Source: Plantago ovata (lineage: Eukaryota; Streptophyta; Magnoliopsida; Lamiales; Plantaginaceae). From it: DNA of 64,000 bases. The stretch's first letter is position 1. Every line of letters starts with the position of its first letter. A program made the translations under genes and the position numbers. Below are positions 47,501 through 57,424 of this stretch, in pieces. The stretch lies in NCBI GenBank assembly GCA_028274465.1, contig CM051456.1, forward strand, positions 3,783,545 through 3,847,544, read 5' to 3'. Below the pieces are notes generated by a model. It made no database searches, was not told where the DNA came from, and was given only the letters and a program-made list of their open reading frames with translations.

Positions 47501-50370
47501 GTTATGATTCCTGCCGAATTCAAATTCATGATATCTGACAAAGTAAAGTTCTGATTCCTGACAAAGCAAATTAAAAAGTTGTTTGACTAAAAGTAAACTT
47601 TTGATTCCTGACAAATTCAAATTCAAATTCAAAGCAAATTCATTTCATTACAACGGATACATGGGAAATGAAAATACAAACAAGTCACACTTACGAATGT
47701 AAAATAACACAATGCGAAAATTAAAGTACAAACACGCCACACTTAAATGCCTAAACAAACACACTTAAACACTTAACAAACACACTTAAACAAGTTTCAC
47801 CATTCAATTGTTCGGAAACAATTCGGCTCTGAGTGCATCTGCCACTGCTCTCTGCTCGGCATTCAAATTATCGTAGTGAGGCAACAGATCCATCAAGAAT
47901 TTCATCCGCTCATTCCTCAACTTCTCCTCTTTCAAGTACTGGTCCTTCAGTTTCCTGGCCTCCCTCTTTTCCTCCTTCTCCCTTTCAAAGGCGAGCCTGT
48001 TGTTATGAGCTTCCTTGTCCCACTCAATCCTCTGTCTTTCATACTCAAGAGCCTGGGGATAATTACCATTGAATTGCACCCATCCCTCACCTATCGTCTC
48101 CATTGCGGAGTTGCAAGAACTTCCACCTTGTGCCATCCTTTTCGCCTTGTCCCGACCCATAGGGCGTTTCGGACTCGAGACACTGTCATCAACTAAGTGG
48201 TATCGCTTCGTCCCACTACTGCCACCTCCCGTTGACTCCATTCGTTCATCCCCATCTACATCAACATCCACAGTGACATTGTTTGGATCTTGCTTCTTCT
48301 TCAAGTGAGTCTCCCAATTCAAGTACATTTCATACATCGGGTACGACTTCACAACATCCCACTGTTTAAACAGATGAAAACCAGAGCTGTACAGTGTGTT
48401 TTCCTTGTGAAATTCCTGAGCCGTGTTGATCACATCGTCGTTGTTGAATCCACTACGCTGGCCAACTGCACTCACAGCCCTCTCATAACAGCCAAGCCAA
48501 TTATTAATTTCCTTCTTCATACGGTCGACTCTTTTGCGCATTGAATCTGGAGTGCGGTGGATAAGTCCGGCGTGCAACCCGTCCGCCCTAGCCTCCTCAT
48601 ACATTTCATGAACCTTTTTGAATAAAGTAGCATACCTCTGGTTCGTACCGACGATAGGATCTGAGCAAACATCCATATAGCAACGAAGGAGAACCAAATC
48701 TTCCTTCTCGGTCCATTGCACGTTCCGTGGTGGAGCCTTGGCGTTTGTCGCATCAGTGGCGGCCTCCTTCCCTTTTCGGCTACGACCCGTTGGCTTTGGC
48801 TGATTTTGGGGCTGAGTCTCTGCAACGAACTCAGGAGTTTGGGAGAACATTCCCGGTATTTGAGACTGAGGAGATGGGAAATTTTGGGTGTTTGGCTCTT
48901 CGGGCTCATTTTGAAACAAAGGGCGAACGACATTCGGGGAGGTAGAGTTCAACAACGGTTTGCGAAGTTGGTCCATGAGCTCTGCGTACAACTCTTTCTC
49001 ATATTCCTTCATATATGCAAGAGTTTCACGAGTGTAAAGCTGACCGTTGAACTCCATTTCACCGGAAAAAAAATGGAGGGTTAAGGGGGGTTTTGGTGTT
49101 AAGAGTGTATTTTGAGTTTAATTAAGAGAGAAATGGGAGTTGGAGATGGGGTGCTCCAAACATAGCCGAGATTGGTCTCTATTTATAGATCTCGAAAAAA
49201 TAGAGTTGTTGGTGATTTTTATTTATTTTTTGCATTTTTATTTTTCGAGTTATAGCCGTTTTTGTCCGTTGGAGTATTAAAGCAAATAAAGAAAAAAAAA
49301 AAAAAAAAGTAACCAGTGAGGGGCTGCCAAGTGGCAGCCCCTCACTAAAAACGCTTTCTTCTTCACCGCGGCGTGAGACGCCGCGGTGAAGAGAAAGCTC
49401 GGACGCCGGCAGCGATGCCGCGGCGTTCAGCCATCAATGCGAGCCTACGCCGCGGCATCGGGACGCCGGCTTCCCATGCCGAGCTCCCTCGGCACCAATG
49501 CGGCCGGTCTTAGAGATGAAGAGTATGATAGAGTTAGATGTGAGTGGAATGTTGACGTGGCGTAAACTAGAGTTTATGGGTTGGAGATGGTTTTATGGAC
49601 ACCTATATATTCAACCCAAAATATTCAGCCTTAATCTTAATAGAGTTTGTCAAAGTCTAAAATTTAAAACTTTGGCGGCATGTTTATGCGACTGTCTGTC
49701 TCGTGATAGGTTTAACAGTTGTCATTCTGCAATTTATTAAATTATCTACAAACTACATTTATAATCTCATTAGAGTAAATGATACTTTATTAATTTTTTT
49801 TAATTTTTTATTTTCTTTTATTTAGAAATCGGCAAAAGCTACATTGTACCAGACTCTAAAGCGGGGCTGAGCTGCACAAGGAAAAGGGAGTGGAAACTAC
49901 ACCAGGGCCGAACAAAGAGAGAAATGGGTGGGATCTCTAAACCAGGGCTGAGCTACAGAAAGCAAGCTAACAGGATTATGAAACATTGGGATAAGCTGGA
50001 TGGTTATCTGCTTGTAGCTGTCATGATCATCTTTGAAATCAGAAGATCAGATTATGAAGAAAGGATGGAGAAAAGATATAATAAGATGGTTTCGATTATG
50101 GATTCGCTAGCCCAATCGATGTCTCTATTTGCAAGCTCCGCAGAGAAGATTCTCGCAAAGACATTAGATGATACTGGAAAGGAACAGAGAAAGATGCCTT
50201 TGCAAAGGCTGGAGAAATCAATGATGCCTAAGGAGTTGTCTGGAGTCCTGCTTCTTCTCCTTGAGAGCATGTGCAGCAGCTATCGGCAACCCAACCGACA
50301 CCTGGAGACCGTAATCGTCCGCCACCTGCTGCATGAGACTGTTAACCTCACCTTCCGGTGTAGAAAGTGA
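44501..50370 (+). CDS. Candidate three-exon gene of the array family, with a transposon-laden intron
   Basis: Exon 1 is 44501-44522 (MKFQLWP), exon 2 44634-44702 ([20 protein letters not shown] ending CGIG) and exon 3 49826-50370; all junctions are GT-AG, and the phases fit to give 211 aa. A TATATATACATTG box lies near 44293. The second intron, 5.1 kb, holds an inserted element with a Harbinger transposon nested in it. Exon 3 continues [18 protein letters not shown] and a region with possible helices ([20 protein letters not shown]), but its last 50 residues are antisense to a CHMP1 retropseudogene. No known family is recognised. The YC-x(4)-CGIG end of exon 2 recurs in the copy at 63.6 kb. 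The model rests on splice signals only. Confidence 0.3.
45932..47296 (-). CDS. PIF/Harbinger transposase (HARBI1-like), copy 2
   Basis: 454 aa from the Met at 47296 ([20 protein letters not shown]); the frame is open further up to 47455, but that part looks like 5' leader. It keeps D211 (GSIDCMHW), D300 (LTDGIYPAW) and E336 ([11 protein letters not shown]). Differences from copy 1 are single residues such as KASGF for KARGF, SPAF for SPVF and NPTLA for NPALA. It cuts and pastes the element at TTA sites, working with the Myb-like partner encoded upstream on the same strand. Confidence 0.93.
   Translation of the reverse strand: MSSSSSSSSSSSSDESLNFASSASSSKTFKQAQKFIMNNIPHMMHSIQQHQQQEQPKNTSKKKRKYIDRERVSRAVLLERDYFGQVAPYADKFRRRYRMRRALFERVVAGVVHQDDYFVCKLDAAGRQGLSTLQKCTAAIRMLAYGCCADSVDEYCRLGESTALKCLSRFCDAVVAEFGATYMRRANEDDLRRLLAINKASGFPGMIGSIDCMHWIWKNCPTAWHGQFQGKCGSPTLVLEAVASQDTWIWHSFFGVSGKFNDLSIVQRSPAFEDLLNGTAPPVEFTVNGHQYSMPYYLTDGIYPAWATFVSAIPNPITHKESKFSQLQESCRKDVERAFGVMQARFAIIRNPTLAHNKSTLRKIMDCCITLHNMIVEDERHTYKNYESEMESLRKEFEDDTRSYVEDFDRGIHIRRTTSTINSLNEYMNINRQMHSINTHERLTSDLMEHIWRC
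47804..49057 (-). CDS. Harbinger Myb/SANT-like DNA-binding protein, copy 2 (intact)
   Basis: 417 aa, starting [21 protein letters not shown] Pro/Gln-rich linker (residues about 55-100) leads to a Myb/SANT-like trihelix (about 108-180; [19 protein letters not shown], then [16 protein letters not shown]) and a C-terminal charged coiled coil (about 330-400). Similar plant genes are often mislabelled as glutathione S-transferase T3-like. In the PIF/Harbinger superfamily this second ORF is needed with the transposase for movement. Its frame is uninterrupted, unlike the copy-1 equivalent. Confidence 0.9.
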   Translation of the reverse strand: MEFNGQLYTRETLAYMKEYEKELYAELMDQLRKPLLNSTSPNVVRPLFQNEPEEPNTQNFPSPQSQIPGMFSQTPEFVAETQPQNQPKPTGRSRKGKEAATDATNAKAPPRNVQWTEKEDLVLLRCYMDVCSDPIVGTNQRYATLFKKVHEMYEEARADGLHAGLIHRTPDSMRKRVDRMKKEINNWLGCYERAVSAVGQRSGFNNDDVINTAQEFHKENTLYSSGFHLFKQWDVVKSYPMYEMYLNWETHLKKKQDPNNVTVDVDVDGDERMESTGGGSSGTKRYHLVDDSVSSPKRPMGRDKAKRMAQGGSSCNSAMETIGEGWVQFNGNYPQALEYERQRIEWDKEAHNNRLAFEREKEEKREARKLKDQYLKEEKLRNERMKFLMDLLPHYDNLNAEQRAVADALRAELFPNN

Positions 50371-50792
50371 GGTAGTCCCAGCCATAGAGCTCTCCATGAA
50401 CTCAGCCTGCACTTCCATATTTACAAACTGTTGCTCGAACTTGTCCATGGTCTCCGAAATCTTTCTCAAATTACTTGTCGCAAGCGACGATTCCAACGAC
50501 TTGACAATGTTACCCATCGACTTGGTGACGGTTCCCATCTTAGCCTGAGTATCCAAGCGGGCGACAACAGCGTCCAGACGAGAAGAGAGGCGGAGGTAGT
50601 TTAGCTGCTCGAATCGCTTGCAGATGGAGTTAGATCCGTGCCCCGTCCATGTTGCCTTTCTCGATGGCTTTCTTGACCTTGAGTTTTTCAGATTTTTCCT
50701 CCTTCTCGCGCTTGCGAGCTTGCCGAAGGAGGCTCTTGGAGGTGAATTTCAGCTCCATTACCTGCTTTAACAGTTTCTCTGTGTTTCCCATG
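50212..50792 (-). pseudogene. CHMP1 (ESCRT-III, SNF7 family) retropseudogene
   Basis: From the ATG at 50792 the frame reads [20 protein letters not shown] and [17 protein letters not shown], near-perfect for plant CHMP1, and then breaks. The frame resumes as [20 protein letters not shown], continues LDTQAKMG and [20 protein letters not shown], and reaches [20 protein letters not shown] and [14 protein letters not shown]. The MIM-type tail expected at the C-terminus (DEDDLSRRLAEL in relatives) is missing. There is one clear frameshift (near 50610-50640) and the 3' end is lost. No intron is present, but plant CHMP1 genes may be intronless anyway. It is antisense to exon 3 of the array-family gene model. 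Confidence 0.85.
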
Positions 50793-52039
50793 GCTCATGA
50801 CCGATTCGATTTGACTCTGATAGGGTTTGATTTGATCGCTCTAAAAATTGAAATTGGTGAATGATTTTTTGATGAATATAATAAAGCAGAGTATAATTCG
50901 TTTTAGATTTCTTATTAGTAGTTTCCTGGTTCTTTTCTGTTTACAGATAGGATTCAAAATTAAATCACTATTAGAATTCTTATTAGTCGTCTACGTACTA
51001 GTTTCCTTTCAGTTTACGGGTAGCTAGGATTGAAATTAATATACTATATACTTTCAAATTCTTATTGGTCTACTAGTAGTTTCCTTGGAATTTTAAGACT
51101 AGGCGTGCCATAGTCCAGAAGTTGTGTTTTAAAACCCCGGTTCGATGAGACATCACACCGGGATGCTCTGGCCCGTACTCACTCATATTCTACGGGGCGA
51201 ATATCTAAAAACCCACCAACAATTTACGTGATATCGAAACCTGCCACCAGCCCTCCGGCTTAATCCAAGTCCAAGTAGTATTGACATGCATGCATTAGTT
51301 GATCACACATGAATGAAACTTGGTTACTGGAATTCCACTGGTGTGTATAAAATTCTGAGAATCTGAGATCATTCAACTGCCATTATGATATATCGTCTGA
51401 CAATAGATAAGATTCATCTAAACAGTACTTGAATTTGATGGTAGCTACATAGCATGTGACTAGTAACTAACTCCAGTATCAAATTGCAGAGTTTGTTATA
51501 GCTGCTTAAGGAAATTATAGCTACAGAAAGGACTACCGGATTACTCAAACCAAAGGTGAAGCTATGTACGTGGTTTAATCATTAAACGTCTCTCTACATA
51601 ACACCAATGTTTGTTTGGTTATGGAGAGCGAATGAATATGCTCTGCTCTGCTCTGTTTCTTCAATGATTTTGAATTTTTGTACTAAATCCGGTCCCTCCA
51701 TATTTTGGTAATAATAAGACTAGTTAGATTCAAATTAAATGTTGAGACCATCCATAATGCATTCAAAGAAGCAAGTTCAACAACCCAAACAAACTAGTGT
51801 TGTATAGTCAGTCCAAACGGTTGAGTTCATGAGTTAATTTTGATGCTTACATTTCAAAGCGCCTGTCTATATACATTGTTGTTCATTCTGAGATCGTACA
51901 ATTAGTAGGATTCTTAGACACTGGGGTATCTCTCTAGATGCTACCCCCTCTCAGTGTAGTGTAATAGGTCTCATTTAGGGCTTATGTGCTACAGTGACAG
52001 GAGGGGGCCTTCGATCTTACAAGACCTGATCTTAAATAA

Positions 52040-52092
52040 GTGGTTTTTGGTTATAAACCAGTGGTTTTTGGTTATAAACCAGTGGTTTTTGT
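52040..52092. repeat. 21-bp tandem repeat, 2.5 copies
   Basis: The unit GTGGTTTTTGGTTATAAACC plus A is present at 52040-52060 and 52061-52081, and in part at 52082-52092. Confidence 0.9.
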
Positions 52093-55000
52093 TAATGAAC
52101 TGTCGTTTCAATTTTGTTCAGAAGAAAAATGGAAACTTAGGTAATTCAAAGACCCTTGACCATTGTTAATAGTTTCTTGTACTTTTTGTTTGCTTGTTGT
52201 ATTTGTGTTTATTTAAATTTAAATTTAAATATTTTCGTACTTAAGGTTTTCTTTTATGGTTTGATTGGATTAAATGATATATGATCATTTATTTGACTCT
52301 TTCATACTTATATGTTTTTTTTTATTCTATACGTTTGCTTTTGGATCGAAGTTATAGGAGATTTATATAATGGGTGTAGTGTGTTGGTTTGGTGGCAGGA
52401 CCCACAATAAAGTTGTGAGATAAAAATTTGTCAAAAATAAAAACGTATAAAATCCAGAAAAACGTACGAAAATGGAATACATATAGAATAAAAAGACAAA
52501 TGAGTATTTATTAGAGGAATTAGAAGTGTGGCATCATTGTAATAAATGGAACAACTTTAATTTGCATACTGGACCAACGGTTTAGACGGTTCATACAAGT
52601 AGAATGAACCGGTGTGTTCATCGATTTCGGGGAAGCATGTAACAGAAATCGAAACTAACGGTTTCAGTTCAAATATCTAAATCGATAGTGACAGTTCAAA
52701 AAGCATAACTACCAACTTAATTAATTTCGATTTCGTTCATGATTTATTTTGGTCGAATCTGCCTAGAGTAGACCCCTCTATGATCTAATTTTCCCAATTT
52801 AGTACTTGTGCGTTTTCATTTGCTGGAATTTACCTAGATTCTAATATGAATTTGATTAGTCATGGATAAGTTGATATAAAAATTCAAATTTGTGGTTCAA
52901 GGGAAGTAAGTTCAACAACCGAAACAAACTAGGTAGTACGTACTGTAGTCGAAACAGTTGACTACTGTAGTACCTAATTTTGATTTATTATTCAATTTGA
53001 TTTGATGATTTTTATTTCATTGATCTCAGTGTGTCTATATATATGCATAATACATTGTTCATTTGTTGAGCTAGTTTATCTAATCTCTCACTCACATCTT
53101 AAGCTATAATATATAGATACCACTATTACATTCAGATACATCTTCTATTAAAAGAAGAAACCAAATACCACTCTCTTCTTCACAAATCACAACAGCAGCC
53201 CCTCTACATATTTCATCTTTTGCCCGGTAAATTATTTTAATTACTCTGCCAGCTTCATGTTCCTTGCATACTATTTCATCTGATTTTTTTGTTACCTTCC
53301 CCATTCAGTTTTCATTCGTATATAAATATTAAATTTCATTACTTTCTACGCAGGTGTTGTGGGCCGGGACCGATAAGAATTTGACACAACTCTCGTGGAA
53401 TAGGAAGTAATATAAAAAAAATAAATAAACAGGCTTATGGTTTTAAACTGTTACGGCAATATCTTGGGGTAAACAGCATAACAATCCCCCATGTACTTAA
53501 TTACTTCCAGACTAGTAAAGCCTTCTCTTTTGACTTTTTTTTTCCCTCTCTATGCTTGTCTTTTATTTCAGAAATCGGCAAAAAATAGTATCATCGGTTA
53601 GGTATACGAGGGGGCAGCAGTGTAGTGAAGTTCGTCCTTGACGAGGAATCTGAAATTCAGATAACTCTAACCACGAGCCTTAAGCTCCGCCAGATGTCTT
53701 GTAAGAATCTTCTTCAACTATATTTTCCTCCACTGGCCCCTCAAATAGCATGTGCAGCAGGTTTCGGTGACCCAACAGACAACTCAAGGCTGTATTTTAA
53801 CGGCTGGGATAGGATTGCAAAATGAAATTGTAAGCTATGGAAAGGACTAGTACCTGATTACTCAAATCAAACGTGAATCTATGTAGAATATGGTTTAATA
53901 GTTAAACCTCTGTTTACACTACTTACAAAATTGTCGGGTTGTCCAAATTAGAAGTTCCACCTTATACCGTTTGTTGGTTATGGCAAGCGAATTACTAGGC
54001 TCTGTTCTGTTTCTTTATTGATGTTGAAATTTTGTATATACCCTCCATATTTTGAGACATGATTTTAATCTTCCTCACTTGTTCGTAGCGATCTGTCTAG
54101 TGTTGTTTCTTTTCGTGTTCCCACCCTATGTATTTTGGTTACAGCGGTCTCTGCTCTGTTTCTTCATTAATCTTGGTTCTTTTTCCACATTCCTTCCGTA
54201 TTTCTTTGAGACATATAACTCAAAGATTTTACTATAAACTTGATCTATGCGCATGGACCATGTAGCTTAAAATTTCAAATGGAACATCTATAATGGATTA
54301 AGGGAAGAAAGTTCAACAACCCAAACAAACTAGCACTGTACTAAAACAAGTCCAAAGAGTTGAGATGGTACTAATTGGTACTTACATTTCAAAGTGTTGT
54401 TCATTTGTTGAGCTCATTTTACCACAGTCCCTTAGCTAATACAGCAGATATCACTATTGTATTATACTCAAATTACCAAAGAATAACACCAGTATATATC
54501 ATTCTCTTCTTCACAAATCACAACAGCTACTCAACATCTAATTGCGCCCCGTAATTTATCTGAATTACTCTGCTAGCAGCATGTTCCTTATATATTTCAT
54601 CTGATTTTTGCTACCTTCATTTCTGTTTTCATCATTCACATATTAATATTACTTTCTTCGCAGATGTTGTGGGCTGGGACTGATAATAATTTGAGACAAG
54701 TCTCGTGGAATAGGAGGTAATAATGTAATATATAGTACTAGGAGTTATTAGATATTGGTAGATTATATATACTCATATTCTGTTTTGTGTGCATACAACA
54801 TGAGTAAGAGAAAGGCATATCATTTTAAACTATTATTCACTTGTGGAAGCTATATAAACTTGTGTATTTCATTATAAACTTTGATAAAATTACAGGGATC
54901 TAGCCACTAAGCTACCTATTTATAGCTACAAGAAGAACATTCTGCAAGGAAATTTACAATTGAACTAAAGGTAAGTTGCTTTGTAAAACTCTGAAGTCTA

Positions 55001-56337
55001 AACAAATGGCTTAAAATTATTGGTGAAGATGCACATCCAACAAGCTAAGGCTACAATTTTTTACTTGGATCAATTTTACTCTCTTATCTCATTTATATAA
55101 GCATTTGAACTTAAACTTCAACGTAAACGGAAAATTTCAGGTCTAAACTTTAAAACTTTGCCTGCAACCAAAGAGACAGTTTGTGTCTGTCATAGAGTGT
55201 TTATGCAACTTTGGTCTTGTGATAGTTTTAGTTATTCCCTCATTCTGTGTACAATTGTACATATTACTTCCAGACTAGTTAAGCCTTCTCTTTTAAAACC
55301 ATGCCATCGGGCAGAAGCTGTGTTTTAAAACCTGGGTTCCATGGGACATCACATTGGGATGCTCTGACCCGTACTCAGATTCCACCAAGGATTTCCGTGT
55401 TGAATTACCAAACCTGCCACCAGCCCTCTGGCTCCGAAGTCCAAGTAGTATTTACATGTTTGTATTGGTTGATCACACTTGAACGAAAACTTGTAAAAGA
55501 TTAATATTCATCTAAGCAATAACCGAACTTGATGCTACCTAGCTAGCTAGAATGTGACTAGTAACTCCAGTATCATTTATAGAAAGGACTACCGGATTAC
55601 TCAAATCAAACGTGAATCAATGGACATGGTTTAATCGTTAAACATCTCTATATACCAATGTTCGTCTGGACTTATGGCGAGTGAATGAATGAATATTCTC
55701 TGTTTTGCTATGTTTCTTCAATGATCTTGAATTTTTTAGAATAGGACTAGTTAGATTCAAAATTGACATCCATAATGAAATTCAGGGAAGCAAGTTCAAC
55801 AACCCAAACAAACTAGTCTAGGACTGTACTATAATAAGTGTAGGGGTGCTCACGGTCCAGAACGGGATTGGAAACCGGAAAGAGAAAAAATGTGTCTACC
55901 ATTAAATATCAATGCGACATGTTTTAATCTTCCCCACTTCTTCGTAGCGATCTAGTGTAGTTTCGAGCTCCCACCCAATGTTAGTTGGTTGCCGCGCTCT
56001 GTATTTGATACATAGAAATAGAACTGGACAATTCTACTATAAGGCCTCGCATGGTTTGAGTAATTCCAAGGGAAAATCTTCCCGTCCATTTATTCCTGCC
56101 TTTAACAAAATTATCTTCACAAAATTTTCATCTCCCCATCTAAGATTTATTAGAGACTTTGATGAAATTTTTTAGAATTTCATCTTCCCTCCAAAATGAA
56201 TTTCTTAATGAATTACATCTTCACCAACATTATATACATATATACTTATAGATGAACATTATCGATTACTAATTTCATATTATCAATTAATAATTTGAGA
56301 AAAATATTCTCTTCTCAGATTCTTGAGTTAGTGTAGA

Positions 56338-56562
56338 CTGAAACTTTATAGTTTTCCACTTTATTTTTGTTGACTTTTCGATGTCCGATTACGAAAAAAT
56401 GATTTTTAAAATTATATTATGATAGTATACTTCTTATATTTGTATAATATAATTTTTTAAATTAGTTTTTTCGTAATCAATTATGATTAATTTGAGGTCA
56501 AATCTGATGTAAAAAAGTCAACAAAAACAAAGTGGAAAACTATAAATTTTTCGGAGGAAATA
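56338..56562. mobile_element. Stowaway-like MITE, family member 1
   Basis: The inverted halves carry ACTTTATAGTTTTCCACTTT and its near complement, with TTGTTGACTTTT and AAAAGTCAACAA inside. The same design occurs at 58002-58263. Right end CGGAGGAAATA. Confidence 0.7.
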
Positions 56563-57171
56563 CATTTTATAGAGAAAAATGCATATTTTAATTTAATTAT
56601 CATTTAATTGTTTGTCTTGGATGAGTAGTCTCAAATATATAGGTACCATACCAATTTTAAAAGATGAAAGTTTAAAAAAAATATAACTACCAATTTTCGA
56701 GGAAAATAAGAATGAGATGCCAAACAATCGAAAAATAAGTAAAATATAGATTTCCCCAGCATTTTTCAAAGGGATTTGATTTTCCTCAATTTATTTGCTT
56801 TTCCCTTGGAATTACTCAAAACCATGCAACTTAATATATGTAAAAGAAAATTCATGGACATATGATTACAAAATTCAAATGTGACATCCCTAGACCCTAA
56901 TGCATAATTGAGTCAATTGAGGGAATCAAGTTCAATAACTCAAACAAACTAGTACCGTATAGTCCAAACAGTTGGGTGGAATTCCTTTATTTATTCAATT
57001 TAATGATTTTTCATTAATGATTTCAAAGTCATGTCGTCTATATGTTCATTTGTTGAGATATTTAATTTTATCACATATCATGAATTCTGAAGCTATAATA
57101 TATACTAGATGCCAGACCACTATTACATTCAGATACATCTTCATTCATGTCGTTCTATTATTAAAATAATA

Positions 57172-57424
57172 ATGAACGACATACGACTCTCTTCTTCTCA
57201 AATCACAAGAGCCACTCCAGAAATTTCATCTTTTGCCCGGTAATTTATTTTATTTAATTACTCTTCTAGCAGCATGTTCCTTATGTGCTGTTTCATCTGA
57301 TTTTTTACTACCTTCCCTTTTGATCAGTTTTCAATTTTCAATTTTCAATTTTCATTCACATATCACAATCAAATTTTATTATTTTGTGCGCAGATGTTGT
57401 GGGCCGGGACTAATAAGAATTTGA
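57172..57424 (+). CDS. Candidate micropeptide gene of the array family (32 aa, spliced)
   Basis: Exons 57172-57239 and 57394-57424 (GT-AG) give MNDIRLSSSQITRATPEISS followed by FARCCGPGLIRI. The copy at 59.6 kb has the same exon structure, intron phase and CCGPG-x-IR ending, and the exon-2 frame is also kept at 53.4 kb (CCGPGPIRI) and 54.7 kb (CCGLGLIII). No signal peptide or known family is recognised. It could equally be a non-coding transcript. Confidence 0.3.

Larger units (their letters stand above)
45547..49509. mobile_element. PIF/Harbinger DNA transposon, copy 2 (3963 bp, both ORFs open)
   Basis: It has the same ends as copy 1 (GACCACCAGCATTGGTGCC left, GACCGGCCGCATTGGTGCC read inward from the right), with TTA duplications at 45544-45546 and 49510-49512. 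Both ORFs are intact, so it may be autonomous. The body is almost identical to copy 1, but the right subterminal GC-rich region (about 49350-49500) is very different in sequence while still forming hairpins. Confidence 0.93.
44928..49600. mobile_element. Insertion in array copy, itself hosting Harbinger copy 2
   Basis: The array sequence ...CTCATCATTTA at 44927 continues at about 49598 (ATATTCAACCCAAAAT), as it does without interruption at 40727-40760. The inserted DNA is about 0.62 kb left and 0.09 kb right of the Harbinger element, with a left end GACTGACTCCATCC and a right end GGAGATGGTTTTATGGAC that are roughly inverted. Its class is not certain. Confidence 0.5.
50793..57171 (+). repeat. 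Array copies in the 51-57 kb stretch (about five degenerate units)
   Basis: The promoter-side motif AACAACCCAAACAAACTAGT or a close variant occurs near 51781, 52914, 54317, 55799 and 56936. Exon-1-like blocks (TCTTCTTCACAAATCACAAC) lie at about 53175 and 54506, and exon-2-like blocks (TGTTGTGGGCCGGGA or close, after an AG acceptor, ending GTGGAATAGGA) at 53355 and 54664. Third-exon-like starts AAATCGGCAAAA occur at about 53572. Blocks with TGGGATGCTCTG(G/A)CCCGTAC occur at about 51158 and 55348. These copies lack an ATG or an intact splice site and look decayed. A 21-bp tandem repeat sits at 52040-52092. Confidence 0.6.
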
